This document shows, piece by piece, positions 44,496 through 55,295 of a stretch of 64,000 nucleotides of DNA; positions within the stretch are counted from its first letter, which is position 1, and the number at the start of each line of letters is the position of its first letter. The stretch comes from Platerodrilus igneus (taxonomy: Eukaryota > Arthropoda > Insecta > Coleoptera > Lycidae): contig JARFIW010001215.1 of NCBI GenBank assembly GCA_036346225.1, forward strand, positions 3,296,501 through 3,360,500. The letters are read 5' to 3'. Position numbers and translations under genes: made by a program. Below the pieces are notes generated by a model that made no database searches, was not told the DNA's origin, and saw only the letters and a program-made list of their open reading frames with translations.

Positions 44496-46594
44496 TACTC
44501 ATATTTAGACCAGGGTAGAAAATTAAATAATCACATCAAATAATTTTAATCACCGTGTATAATGAATATTATTAGATAATACGCGTTATTAAAACCGTGA
44601 AGCATAAAAATTTATTAGTTTCATTAAACATAAGAGATTTAAATCATGTACAAGACGCTTTATATCAAAAGAAGCAGTATTAAAAAGCTCTGCGTGTAAT
44701 GTAATTATTCCTAAACAAATGGAAATTACGTGCAAAATTTATATTAATTAACCCTATTTCAAAGTAACCGGTATTGAACAAAACGTACAGATAATATCTA
44801 TAGAAACTTGTAAAAACCCAATAAAATGCAAATCCTAGAAGTGTTAGTTAGAAGTAGGATGTTTGAACACACCTGCGTATTTTAAAAGGCAATTTCAGTT
44901 TAATTTGTTTAGATAAACATGTCGATTCTAAGGATATTGGAAACGGTCAGATGCTTTAGCACGAAATACAAAACAGGGTTTATTTAAAAGCTCATTCGGC
45001 GAAAATTTTGCAGATAATTAATGTTTACAAAGAATCCTGGAGAAACCGGGGCTTAATATTCACGAGAAGGTGCGATACGGGTTATTTAACCCAGATAGTC
45101 CACATGGACTAAAATATAATCGATAATAAAGAATATCAATTTGCACCAATACGAACAGGTTAGAAAAGGAAAGAGAAAATGCGTCAAGCAAAGACACATA
45201 TAGTAAAAGGCGTGATTTAAGCAACGTCACGAGGGTCACAATTGGTTGAAAATAGGATGCAAATATCAGAGGTAGAAACAACGATTTCTGTACAAAATTA
45301 ATTAGTTTTTCTCGGACATGTTTGCGTGCCGTGTGAGAATTTCTGATATTTAAATGGGGCGAGTGAGAAATTCGTAAAAACCGACGCGCGAGCGACGGAC
45401 TGGGAACATAGAATGAGAAATTCTTAAGAATTGTCTGTTTTGAGGACAAAAGCGACGTGCCGGCTATTCGCTATATATACCGGTGGTAATATGAATTTCG
45501 GCCTCTTAGACTTTTGACTATTCGATGCGTTAAAAGCTCTTAGATCTTCGACTTGATTGAACGCGTTAAACAGTGCTTTTTAGTTTTCCGGTTTTAATAT
45601 TAAATAATTTAAACAGTTTGCTCGAATATTATGTGATTTAAAACAGTTTGTTATTTACGTGCTAACATGAATGTACTTTAGTGCACTTAGATACAAGGTA
45701 ATAAAATTTAGTATCACTGTACCAATTAGCAAAATTTACGACGACAAATGTATACACAAAAGTAGGCAGTTTTGGCGTATATTGGTGAAAGACGCATGAA
45801 TTTCTCTGCTATTTTTCGGGGGTGTTAATAATTAAATGGTTCAAATACGTGTCTGGATCCACGAAACAAGGGTCAGATATACACAGATGAGTTCCGGAAA
45901 AGCCCAGAAACAACTTTAAATAAATGGTGATGGAGAAAATTTTAAAAGCGTTGAGAATTAGAAGCCGTAAATATAATCCTGTTGGAATGGTGTGATTAAC
46001 TAAAGGGACGATGTACATTGAAGCTACGAGGACAGTAACCTTCAGGTAAATTATACTATTTTGTTTGACATTTTTGTGTGTGTTGAATAACTTTATAATT
46101 GATTTACTTTAAATGGACATTAGTGAAATTGTACTAACCATAAAATTTTAATTTTAAGGTGAAATTTGCTTGTTTAAGTAGAAAGGGGTATTTAGTATTG
46201 ATGTTCTGGATTATGATAAAAATATGGGTATGTCTTTGAGCTCAATTAGACGAACTTGGTTAATTAACGTAAAGGGGTGGTAGATGCTCCCTTTGTACTC
46301 TGCATATATTCTTATAGTAATTAGTAGGCATCCTACAAGGACTTTAATTCTGGATGCACATTAAAATGATAATAAATTTAATTTTGAAATTTTCCGATAT
46401 TAAAATTTATGCTGAATATTAATTTTGAAATTTTAATGTATTGTGAATATTGATGTAAATAGAGTTGACGTTGATGTTTGTGGTAGGAATGTGTTTGTTT
46501 TTTATGTATGAGGATGAAAGCTATCTAGAGGAGCAGCCGAGGCGATTAACAGAAGAAAGTCAATGGACCAGGTAAATCAAGAGGTTTCACAGCA
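44496..46594 (+). repeat. LTR2 (5' LTR, copy 2)
   Basis: Nearly identical to LTR3 throughout, and to LTR1 except for the first ~700 bp, where LTR1 has extra or missing bases. Followed by a PBS at 46599-46623. Confidence 0.9.
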
Positions 46595-46736
46595 TTCTTG
46601 GCGACCCAAAAGTGAGGCTCGAGTTCCAAATAAAATTTTGTGATTTTATTCCAGGAAACTGGCGATCTGAGAGAGAGAGTTTTGTGTGTGTATAAATTTA
46701 GGAGTATTTTAGAGTGTGTGTGAGTGATTTGAACGT

Positions 46737-48133
46737 ATGCAGAGAAAGGAGTGGTTAAGGAGTCAAGGAGTGGAAATTGGAAGTGACGATAGTGCATTGT
46801 GTGAGAAAATTTCGAAAATGGAAGAAGCTGGAGGCAGTAGAGATCAGTCGAGGACGGAATCAGGAGAAACAGGAAATGAGTTAATGATGAGAATGTTAGA
46901 GGAAATGCGATTAGCTAGGGAAGAATCGAATAGAGCGATGGAGGAGTCTAACAGAAAATTAGAACTGCTAAGCGATGAATCGAATAGAGCGAGAGAGGAC
47001 TCAAATCGGAAATTTGACCAATTAAATCAGGAATTAGGGAATAAAATAGAAAAATCGACGAGAGAATTTATAGAATTTAAAAATAGTCTTACCGTGAAAC
47101 TGGGGGAAGTTGAAAACAGGGTTGACAAAAATGAGCGTGATATTACAGGTCTTCGACAGGAAATGGGACATTTAAAGTCCGAAGTACGCATGTTCTGTGA
47201 AGAAGAGATTAATGTAAAAATGACTGAAGTGACGGACTCATGTAGGGATCAGTTAGGCAGGGTAGAACGCGAAGTTAGTAATATCAAATACAACATGTCA
47301 AATTTTACGGGGGGATGGTCCCAGATTTTCTACAGGTGGAGTATCATTGGACCAACACATGAAGTTCTATGGCGATAACAGGGTAAATCCACAAATTTTT
47401 ATTAATAGTGTAAGAAATCTAGTGGGAAATTTATTTGACGAACAGACTAAACTGAATACGATAAAGGCTTTATTAAAGGACAATGCGGAAGCGTGGTACA
47501 ATTTAGTAGGACAGGACATAGACACCTACATGGACTTTGAGGACAAATTTTAAAGCACTACTGGAGTGACCACAGACAAGACCAGGTACGAGACGACTTA
47601 ATCACAGGAAATTTAAGGGAGAATTTTCAGGAAGTAGGGAACAATATGCTATACGCAAGTATAGCATAGCAAAGCAACTGAACCCACCACTGACGGACCG
47701 ACAAATTATTAAGTATTTATCACGACACTTCGAGGTAGAAGTAAGACAACACGTAGCACTACAGAACATAGTGGACAGAGAAATATTTTTAGAATACCTG
47801 CAGAGGTACGACGACGTAAGTAGTGGACGACCTCGGATAATAGGGAAAGACAGATCAATACAGTTAGGTTTGACAATAGACGGACAACTACGCTAGACGG
47901 TGGAATAGTTACGGATACCAGCGACAGAATTGGGAACAGCGACGACCATACGTTAGGAGTAATAGTTTAGAAAGGGACCTGCACCGAGACCGGGACCTAC
48001 CAGAATGAATAGTTCACCAGACATGAGGGGACTGCTAATACAGACACGGAACGAGTGGAAACGCCTAGGACATACGCGGAGGTGACGGCTAGACCAGGAC
48101 CGAGTAGGGAAAACAGACCTGGACAGGATTTTA
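46737..48133 (+). pseudogene. gag: Gag copy 2, frameshifted
   Basis: Same start and sequence as gag copy 1. The first break is an added G in a G run near 47310, followed by a missing T near 47550, missing G near 47609 and further one-base losses between 47830 and 48030. All are in homopolymers. Confidence 0.8.
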
Positions 48134-48237
48134 GAACGCGACAGACCACTAGATTTCAGTGTAAATGTATATGAACATCCACGTGAATTTTTCAAAATTG
48201 AGGAGGAAGTAGAGCCAGAAACTAAGGAAAATTATGT

Positions 48238-49161
48238 TTGCCAATTATTAATTTAGAAATTTTTGAGAATAATGTAGAAGTATTACTTGATACAGGGGCA
48301 GAGGCGAGTTTAATATCGGAGGAATTCGTCAGCAAAATTAGGGATAAGGTTTGTGATAGAATTATGCCTATAAAGCGTAGCCATTTAGTAGCTCCAAATA
48401 AAAAGAAGTTTGCTGTAGTAAATAGTGTTGTGGTGCTTAGGATAGATATAGGAGATTTAAGCTGTGAACAGGAGTTTGTAATAGTACCTGGACTGAAGTT
48501 TCAGAGCATTTTAGGTGTTGACTGTATGATGAAGTTAGGGGTTTTGATAGATATGGAACGGAAGGTAATAAGGATTAATGATATGGTAGTGCCATGGAAG
48601 GGCAGTTATGAAGTAACAGAGGATGACACGGGGTTTAGTATTAATGTAGTAGAGGTAGAGGATGATGAAGGTAAACAGATCAACACGATAAGATGTCCAG
48701 AGGATAGGAGAGTAGAGGTTCAAGCTTTAGTACAAAAACATGCAGAAGTAGTGGGGGTAGAAGCAGCATATCAGGAGCAGGTGAAGGCGAAATTAAGTAA
48801 AGATGGCACGTTTGTTTTTAATAAAGTAGATTTAAGGGATTCATTCTGGCAGATTCCATTACATAAGAATTCTAGAAGGTACATAGGATTTTCCGTAGAG
48901 GGAAAAATCGATAATTGTAAAGTAGTATCGTTTGGTTTGTCGGCAGAAAAGGAAATGATAATGAATAAGAAACAGACAAGTGCAAGGACTAAAGAAGAAG
49001 CAATATTTAAGAGTCAGGATAATAGGGATGATAAGTTTATTTTATGTGAGATAATAGGGAGGATAAGTGTAGATATAGAAGGGGGAGAAAGAGGGATGAA
49101 GAGTATTAGGATGGTGAGAAGAAAGACTTGGAGGGTCAAGAAGAGAGTTAGATTTAAGTAG
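48238..49161 (+). CDS. Protease and truncated reverse transcriptase of Gypsy-type element
   Basis: The frame is open before this point too (from about 48130), so the start given is only the first non-ATG codon of the open segment; expression would be by frameshift from gag. Residues 16-27 hold LLDTGAEASLIS, the retroviral-type aspartic protease site. Residues 82-96 (IVPGLKFQSILGVDC) are the matching C-terminal protease block. KVDLRDSFWQIPL at 196-208 and FGLS at 232-235 are RT blocks. About 100 residues expected before KVDL and all of the YxDD, RNase H and integrase regions are gone, leaving a Lys/Arg-rich tail. The element cannot supply its own RT. Confidence 0.78.
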   Translation: MPIINLEIFENNVEVLLDTGAEASLISEEFVSKIRDKVCDRIMPIKRSHLVAPNKKKFAVVNSVVVLRIDIGDLSCEQEFVIVPGLKFQSILGVDCMMKLGVLIDMERKVIRINDMVVPWKGSYEVTEDDTGFSINVVEVEDDEGKQINTIRCPEDRRVEVQALVQKHAEVVGVEAAYQEQVKAKLSKDGTFVFNKVDLRDSFWQIPLHKNSRRYIGFSVEGKIDNCKVVSFGLSAEKEMIMNKKQTSARTKEEAIFKSQDNRDDKFILCEIIGRISVDIEGGERGMKSIRMVRRKTWRVKKRVRFK

Positions 49162-49686
49162 GATAGGAATAGAAATAGGATAGGGATAGAAGTAGGTGTT
49201 TATAGAAAATAAAGCTAGGTATAGGGTAAACATGGGAGATAATTAGAAATAGGTTTAGGATGAGAATAAAGAGTAAATGTAGGAAGAAAATAAGATAGGT
49301 TAAGTATAGATATTTCATATAAGATTAGTGGAGAGTTAGGAATAAAGTTAAGAGTAGGATAGGTATATAGGATTAGGTAGGGGGAAGTAAAGTATAGTGA
49401 AGATTAATTAAAAGTTAGGAATAGGATAGGTATATAGGATATATATAGGATTAGATGGATAAGTAGGATGAAGTTAGGGATAATTTCAGTTTATAAAATT
49501 AGGTGAGAGTTAGGAATAGGATAGGGATATAGGACAGGTGTAAATAATTTTTTTTGGATAAGGTAGGTAAGTTAGATAGATAAGGGTAGAGAGAGATAGG
49601 CATTTTTTTTGTAAATTTTGTTTGCGGTTTAAATAGTTTATATTTGAATTCAAATAAGTGGGATTATTTGTATTCAAATAGGGGGA
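49162..49686 (+). repeat. Purine-rich AGGATAGG tract with polypurine tract
   Basis: About 500 bp of imperfect GGATAGG, GGAATAGG and AAGTTAGG repeats, strongly purine-biased on plus. It ends in AAATAGGGGGAAAA, a good polypurine tract directly before LTR3. It fills the place of the missing pol. Confidence 0.75.
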
Positions 49687-49689
49687 AAA

Positions 49690-51788
49690 TACTCATATTT
49701 AGACCAGGGTAGAAAATTAAATAATCACATCAAATAATTTTAATCACCGTGTATAATGAATATTATTAGATAATACGCGTTATTAAAACCGTGAAGCATA
49801 AAAATTTATTAGTTTCATTAAACATAAGAGATTTAAATCATGTACAAGACGCTTTATATCAAAAGAAGCAGTATTAAAAAGCTCTGCGTGTAATGTAATT
49901 ATTCCTAAACAAATGGAAATTACGTGCAAAATTTATATTAATTAACCCTATTTCAAGTAACCGGTATTGAACAAAACGTACAGATAATATCTATAGAAAC
50001 TTGTAAAAACCCAATAAAATGCAAATCCTAGAAGTGTTAGTTAGAAGTAGGATGTGTGAACACACCTGCGTATTTTAAAGGCAATTTCAGTTTAATTTGT
50101 TTAGATAAACATGTCGATTCTAAGGATATTGGAAACGGTCAGATGCTTTAGCACGAAATACAAAACAGGGTTTATTTAAAAAGCTCATTCTGCGTAAATT
50201 TTGCAGATAATTAATGTTTACAAAGAATCCTGGAGAAACCGGGGCTTAATATTCACGAGAAGGTGCGATACGGGGTTATTTAACCCAGATAGTCCACATG
50301 GACTAAAATATAATCGATAATAAAGAATATCAATTTGCACCAATACGAACAGGTTAGAAAAGGAAAGAGAAAATGCGTCAAGCAAAGACACATATAGTAA
50401 AAGGCGTGATTTAAGCAACGTCACGAGGGTCGCAATTGGTTGAAAATAGGATGCAAATATCAGAGGTAGAAACAACGATTTCTGTACAAAATTAATTAGT
50501 TTTTCTCGGACATGTTTGCGTGCCGTGTGAGAATTTCTGATATTTAAATGGGGCGAGTGAGAAATTCGTAAAAACCGACGCGCGAGCGACGGACTGGGAA
50601 CATAGAATGAGAAATTCTTAAGAATTGTCTGTTTTGAGGACAAAAGCGACGTGCCGGCTATTCGCTATATATACCGGTGGTAATATGAATTTCGGCCTCT
50701 TAGACTTTTGACTATTCGATGCGTTAAAAGCTCTTAGATCTTCGACTTGATTGAACGCGTTAAACAGTGCTTTTTAGTTTTCCGGTTTTAATATTAAATA
50801 ATTTAAACAGTTTGCTCGAATATTATGTGATTTAAAACAGTTTGTTATTTACGTGCTAACATGAATGTACTTTAGTGCACTTAGATACAAGGTAATAAAA
50901 TTTAGTATCACTGTACCAATTAGCAAAATTTACGACGACAAATGTATACACAAAAGTAGGCAGTTTTGGCGTATATTGGTGAAAGACGCATGAATTTCTC
51001 TGCTATTTTTCGGGGGTGTTAATAATTAAATGGTTCAAATACGTGTCTGGATCCACGAAACAAGGGTCAGATATACACAGATGAGTTCCGGAAAAGCCCA
51101 GAAACAACTTTAAATAAATGGTGATGGAGAAAATTTTAAAAGCGTTGAGAATTAGAAGCCGTAAATATAATCCTGTTGGAATGGTGTGATTAACTAAAGG
51201 GACGATGTACATTGAAGCTACGAGGACAGTAACCTTCAGGTAAATTATACTATTTTGTTTGACATTTTTGTGTGTGTTGAATAACTTTATAATTGATTTA
51301 CTTTAAATGGACATTAGTGAAATTGTACTAACCATAAAATTTTAATTTTAAGGTGAAATTTGCTTGTTTAAGTAGAAAGGGGTATTTAGTATTGATGTTC
51401 TGGATTATGATAAAAATATGGGTATGTCTTTGAGCTCAATTAGACGAACCTGGTTAATTAACGTAAAGGGTGGTAGATGCTCCTTTGTACTCTGCATATA
51501 TTCTTATAGTAATTAGTAGGCATCCTACAAGGACTTTAATTCTGGATGCACATTAAAATGATAATAAATTTAATTTTGAAATTTTCCGATATTAAAATTT
51601 ATGCTGAATATTAATTTTGAAATTTTAATGTATTGTGAATATTGATGTAAATAGAGTTGACGTTGATGTTTGTGGTAGGAATGTGTTTGTTTTTTTTATG
51701 TATGAGGATGAAAGCTATCTAGAGGAGCAGCCGAGGCGATTAACAGAAGAAAGTCAATGGACCAGGTAATTCAAGAGGTTTCACAGCA
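49690..51788 (+). repeat. LTR3 (3' LTR)
   Basis: Starts TACTCATATTTAGACC right after the polypurine tract, ends GGTTTCACAGCA before (TA)n. Confidence 0.9.
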
Positions 51789-51803
51789 ATATATATATAT
51801 ATA
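51789..51803. repeat. (TA)n microsatellite
   Basis: A short TA run between LTR3 and an inverted unit. CAGCAA and TTGCTG flank it symmetrically. Confidence 0.9.
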
Positions 51804-54082
51804 TTGCTGTGATTCCTCTCATATCTCTAGGTACTGGCCCTTTAAAAAAAAACATTCGAGCCCCACAGTTTGGGCGTCAAGAATGCTGTGAAACCTTTTA
51901 AATCACCTGGTCCGTTGATTCCTTCTGTTAATCGCCTCGGCTGCTCTTCTAGATAACTTCCATTCTCAATCATAAAATTAAACAACACATTCCTACCACA
52001 AACATCATCGTTAACTCTATTTACATCAATATTCAGAATACATTAAATTTTCAAATTAAATTTGAACATAAAATTCAGTTTTAAACAGAATTTCCGGATT
52101 AATTTTATTATCATTTTACTGTGCATCCAAAATTAAAGTCCTTGTTGGATGCCTACTAATTAATATAACAAGATAAGCAGACCGGAGTCTGAGTATAAAG
52201 GAGCATCTACCACCCTTTACGTTAATTAACCAGGTTTGTCTAATTGAGCTCAAAGACCTACCCAAAGTTTCATCCTATTCCCGAACATCAAAACAAAATA
52301 CCCTTTTACTTAAACAAGCAAATTTCATCTTAAAATTAAATTTTTATGGTTAGAAAAATTCCACTAATGTCCATTTAAAGTAAATCAATTATAAAGTCAT
52401 TCAATACACACAAAAATGTCAAACAAAATAGTACAATTTACCTGAAGGTTATTGTCCTCGTAGCTTCAGTGTAATCGTCCCTTTGTAAATCACACCATTC
52501 CAACCGGATTCTATTTACAGCTTCAAGTTGTCAACGCTTTAAAATGTTCTCCATCACCATTAATTTAAAGTTGTTTCTAGGCTTTTCCGGAACTCATCTG
52601 TGTATATCTGCCTCTGGTTCAGTGGATGCAGACACATTTACGAACCATTTAGTCATTAACACCCCCGCAAAATAGCAAAGAAATTCATACTTCCTTTTAC
52701 CAATATTACCAATATACGCCAAAACTGCCTACTTTTGGGTATACATTTGTCGTTGTAAATTTTACTAATTGGTACCGTGATAATAAACTTTTATTACCTT
52801 GTATCTAAGTGCACTGAAGTACATTCATGTTAGCACGTAAAATAACCAACTATTTTGAGTCACTAAAATATACTAGCACACTTTAAATTATTTAATCAAA
52901 CTAAAATGCACTGTTTAATATCAAGTCGCGGATGCACGAGCTTTTAACGCATCGAATCGTCGAAAGTCTAAGAGTCTAAGAGTCTAAGAGAGCGAAACAC
53001 ATATTCCCGCCTGTATATATAGCGAATAGCCGACACGTCGCTTTGTTCCCTAAAACGGGTAATTCCAACGAATTCCTCATTCTACGTTCCCAGTCTGTAG
53101 CCTGCACGTCGATTTTTATGAATTTAGTACTCACCCCATTGAGATCTCAGAAAATTTCAACACGGCCCGCAAAGTTGTCCGAGAAAACTAATTACTTTTA
53201 TACAGAAATTGTTGTTCTACCTCTGATATATGCATCCTATTTTAACCAATCGCAACCCCTTGACGTTGCTTAAATCCCGCCCTTTACAATATGTGTCTTT
53301 GCTTGACGCATTTTCTCTTTCCTTTTCTAACCTGTTCGTATTGGTGCAAATTTATATTCTTTATTATCGATTATATTCTAGTCCACGCGGACTGTTATCT
53401 GGGTTTAATAAACCCGTATCGCACATTCTCGTGAATACTAAGTCCCGGTTTCTCCAAGATTCTTTGAAACATTAATTATTTGCCAAATTTACGCAGAATG
53501 AGCTTTTTAAAAATACGCAGGTGTTCTGTATTTCCTGCTAAAGCATCTGATCGTTTCAATATCCTTAGAATCAACATGTTTATCCAAACAAATTAACTTG
53601 AAATTGCCTTTTAAAACACGCAGGGTGTTCAAACGTAACATTTTAAATAACCTTCCTACGATTTGACTATTTTTGGGTTTTCACAAGCTTCTATAGGTAT
53701 TATGTTATTAACGGTTTAATTAACTCCAATTAAATTGATTTCTATCCTTTCATTTTTAGCGAATACAACTTAAATATTATTTATTATATGTACACTTTGT
53801 TTTACTACCGGTTACTTAAAATAGGGTTAATTAATATAAACTTTGCACGTAATTTCCATTTGTTTAGGAATAATTAAATTATCCACTGCGCTTTTCAATA
53901 CTGCTTCTTTTGATGTAAAGCGTCTTATAGATAATTTAAATTTCTTATTTTTACTGAAACGACCGAGTTTATTTATGCTTCAAGGTTTTAATAAAGCGTA
54001 TTATTTAATGAAATTCCTTATACACGGTAATTAAAATTATTTGATTTGATTATTTAATTTTCTACCCTGGTCTAAATATGAG

Positions 54083-54084
<2 letters not shown>
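51804..54084 (-). mobile_element. LTR-PBS-tail unit (minus), close relative of LTR3
   Basis: Tail 51804-51854 (inverse of GGAATCACAGCA...), inverted PBS 51855-51879, then a 2.2-kb LTR to GAGTA at 54084. It is diverged from LTR3 by perhaps 15-20 percent by eye but collinear. Inverted TATA near 53013. It forms a head-to-head pair with LTR3 around the short TA run. Confidence 0.75.
51855..51879 (-). other. Primer-binding site, tRNA-Lys(CTT) type
   Basis: ATTCGAGCCCCACAGTTTGGG then CGTCA on plus, the inverse of the usual PBS. Confidence 0.72.

Positions 54085-54119
<35 letters not shown>
54084..54119. repeat. (TA)n microsatellite
   Basis: A TA run adjoining the start of the inverted LTR. Confidence 0.95.
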
Positions 54120-54120
<1 letters not shown>

Positions 54121-54880
54121 ACATGATAAGGGGTCTGGAGAGGAAATTGAAACCCAAATTCGACAAATAAACCACGCCAAAATATAAAAGAATCCTGAAA
54201 AAGCGGAAATTTCCGTAGATTCATGGTTACGCCCTCTATAATACAAGCGTACCTTTATTGATTGATGTTTAAACAAACAATTCAAATGTCCCTGTATAAA
54301 TAATCACCCTGTAAAATACAAGCGTATTGTAAATAAATAGCAAGTAACGTAAGTTGTATATCTAAAAATAATTAAATGTAAGATACTTTAAAACGCATTC
54401 AGTGTGAAAGCAAATCGATCGTTTTAAAATCAATACAAAATCATTTATTTTCACTTACTAATTATCAATGCATTTTTGATATAAATGCTTTTTGATTTAT
54501 TGTAAATAGCGTAGAATAATATTATCTTTATGCATTTAGCTTAAGAAACTAACATTGACGTGTATTTTAAACCCCAATTTTAATAAATTTTGTGTACAGA
54601 AACACGAAAGCAAATATTTTCTATAAAATACAACCCCTTTTGTATTAAAAATCAATTAAAGCTTAAATTAATTGCCCTGTGAATTCAGAATTTTTTTTAA
54701 ATAAAAAATTTTTTAGAATGTTTGAAAAATAAAGAAATGAGTCAACAGTATTTAGTAACGTAACTATCTAAGAAAACCTTTACTCCGAAAAGCGGCCGGA
54801 ACACGGAAAACCCACCAAGTCCAAGAAATGACAGATAAAATTGATTATCATTATCATTAGTATGCGACGCTACAAGAATC

Positions 54881-54881
<1 letters not shown>
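54120..54881. other. No recognised gene
   Basis: AT-rich sequence between two (TA)n tracts. It begins TTGACATGATAAGG, weakly like an inverted LTR end. ORFs here run through the TA repeats and are artefacts. Confidence 0.3.

Positions 54882-54912
<31 letters not shown>
54882..54912. repeat. (TA)n microsatellite
   Basis: TA run. Confidence 0.95.
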
Positions 54913-54915
<3 letters not shown>

Positions 54916-54999
54916 GAAACAAGGACAAACAGGACGCCTCACGTTTAACTGGAACAAGATTACGAGGTAAATACGCCGAGATTATAGACGCTAATGAGT

Positions 55000-55295
55000 T
55001 TTTCTACGATCGTCTTACGGCAGTAATGCCGTGGCTGCAATGACAGGTTAAGTTACTGTTAAAAATATATATTATTACTAAAAAACATAAATTAGATATT
55101 ATTATTAAAAAACACAAAACACAAATCACTTAACACGCATACCAGAACAGTTTGCAATAGTTTTAGCAACAACTGTTCTGATATGCGTGTTAAGTGATTT
55201 GTGTTTTTTAATAATAATATCTATTTCTAACAGTAACCTAACCTATCATTACAGCCACGGCATTACTGCCGTGAGACGCTCGTGTTTTTCTGAGA
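55000..55295. mobile_element. Fold-back MITE, ~300 bp
   Basis: Two inverted arms: the outer part CGTCTTACGGCAGTAATGCC matches the inverse of GGCATTACTGCCGTGAGACG, followed by GGCTGCAATGACAGGTTAAG and AACAGTAACCTAACCTATC. The inner part AAATCACTTAACACGCAT...CAGAACAGTT mirrors AACTGTTCTG...ATGCGTGTTAAGTGATTT around a 17-nt loop near 55157-55173. No coding capacity; the target duplication was not resolved. Confidence 0.8.

Larger units (their letters stand above)
44151..48647 (+). repeat. Tandem duplication, copy 2
   Basis: Repeat of 39651-44150. It joins seamlessly to the remaining RT stub, so this copy keeps the original right-hand side. Confidence 0.95.
39993..51788 (+). mobile_element. Gypsy-type LTR retroelement with internal tandem duplication and truncated pol
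   Basis: Order: LTR1, PBS, gag, protease, [duplication junction], flank, LTR2, PBS, gag, protease, RT stub, purine-rich tract, LTR3. The tRNA-Lys-type PBS, aspartic protease DTGA and a KVDLRDSFWQIPL RT block point to Gypsy (Metaviridae). Removing the duplication leaves one element of about 7.3 kb with identical-type LTRs of 2.1 kb. Most RT, RNase H and integrase are missing, so it is non-autonomous. (TA)n lies at both outer ends. Confidence 0.8.

Noticed and set aside
40662..51212. Repeated minus-strand ORFs beginning MSSKQTILKNF and MYIVPLVNH in each LTR
   Set aside because: They recur only because the LTR recurs. No domain, and they run antisense to the LTR promoter.
54037..54957. Minus-strand ORFs with YIYIYIYIY runs
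   Set aside because: Translations of (TA)n tracts.
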